A stretch of DNA of 12,912 nucleotides from JBDRNO01 sp043811005. GTDB taxonomy: Bacteria; Bacteroidota; Bacteroidia; NORP154. The DNA is taken from contig JBDRNO010000134.1 of NCBI GenBank assembly GCA_043811005.1, positions 1 to 12,912 of the forward strand, given 5' to 3'. A program made the position numbers and the translations under genes. This document shows positions 12,635-12,912 of this stretch, in pieces. Every line of letters starts with the position of its first letter. Position 1 is the first letter of the stretch. Under the pieces are notes generated by a model. The model saw nothing but the letters and a program-made list of their open reading frames with translations, had not been told where the DNA came from and made no database searches.

Positions 12635-12912
12635 CAGTGGCAGTTGGTAGCCGGCAGTCAAGCAATTTCGATATGTCTGGGCAGTAGTGTCGTGTCAACT
12701 ATAATTTGGCAGAAATAAAAAAATATGGATATAGAGGATATAAGGGATATATACATAAAACTCCTATATCCCAATGTCATTAAGTTAAGGACTTAAAACA
12801 TTGATATACAATAGTTTAAAAATTCATTAAGCACCAAATCACAATCAACAAATTTCAAATAAATTCCAATTACCAAAATTCAAAATTCCAAAAAATTCTT
12901 AAATCCCCAGGC
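12635..12912. other. Repeat-rich spacer to the window edge
   Basis: No gene is seen. The spacer starts with a CAGT/GGCA-type string (12635-12660) like that after icd. It continues with a 9-base periodic GGATATA run and a hairpin (12727-12772), and ends with an A-rich string of CAAATTTCAAAT, AAATTCCAATTACC and AAAATTCAAAATTCC type words (about 12830-12899), which looks like a decayed dispersed repeat. Confidence 0.5.
12727..12772. repeat. 9-base periodic repeat able to form a hairpin
   Basis: GGATATAGA, GGATATAAG and GGATATATA start at 12727, 12736 and 12745. GGGATATA (12744-12751) is complementary to TATATCCC (12765-12772), forming a small stem. No function is evident. Confidence 0.45.

Overview
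The window looks like a chromosomal segment of an AT-rich member of the Bacteroidota, probably uncultivated. The signs are: promoter -7 elements of the TAnnTTTG type (TATATTTG before three genes), A-rich translation starts without a clear Shine-Dalgarno sequence, several Sec-exported beta-barrel proteins, a mitochondrial-type aconitase, and intergenic regions full of short palindromic repeats and decayed fragments. No rRNA, tRNA or CRISPR array was recognised.

Layout. 1-201: a 5'-truncated reading frame, unidentified (a glycosyltransferase tail is only a weak guess). 202-578: spacer with a 16-bp perfect inverted repeat and the aconitase promoter. 579-2843: aconitase. 2944-3627: LolD-type ABC ATPase. 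3930-4523 (-): small outer-membrane beta-barrel protein. 4812-6068 (-): membrane-anchored metallophosphoesterase. 6352-7737: NADP-type isocitrate dehydrogenase. 7812-7918: MITE-like inverted-repeat element directly before a second beta-barrel gene (7925-8815). 8949-9278 (-): an ORF6N-domain protein lacking its N-terminal half. 9532-9750: orphan HicB-like protein. 9903-10739: monoacylglycerol-lipase-like alpha/beta hydrolase. 10765-11740: a RAYT (REP-associated tyrosine transposase) locus. 11675-12634: glycerophosphodiester phosphodiesterase, probably a lipoprotein. 12635-12912: repeat-rich spacer.

Functional links are loose. Aconitase and isocitrate dehydrogenase catalyse consecutive TCA-cycle steps and share the same -7 octamer, but lie 3.5 kb apart with unrelated genes between. 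LolD, the two beta-barrels and the exported phosphodiesterase are envelope genes. The hydrolase and the phosphodiesterase could both act in lipid turnover. Most genes appear to be transcribed singly.

The most unusual part is the RAYT locus. Two roughly 100-bp direct-repeat units, each bounded by the inverted pair AACTTTTGGAAAGT and ACTTTCCAAAAGTT, fill the gap between the transposase and the divergent phosphodiesterase. The same 12-base core forms a perfect 14-bp-stem hairpin inside the transposase coding sequence. A mini-element with different 16-bp ends carries a decayed copy of the transposase C-terminus. The second repeat unit runs in frame into the phosphodiesterase and appears to supply the start of its signal peptide.
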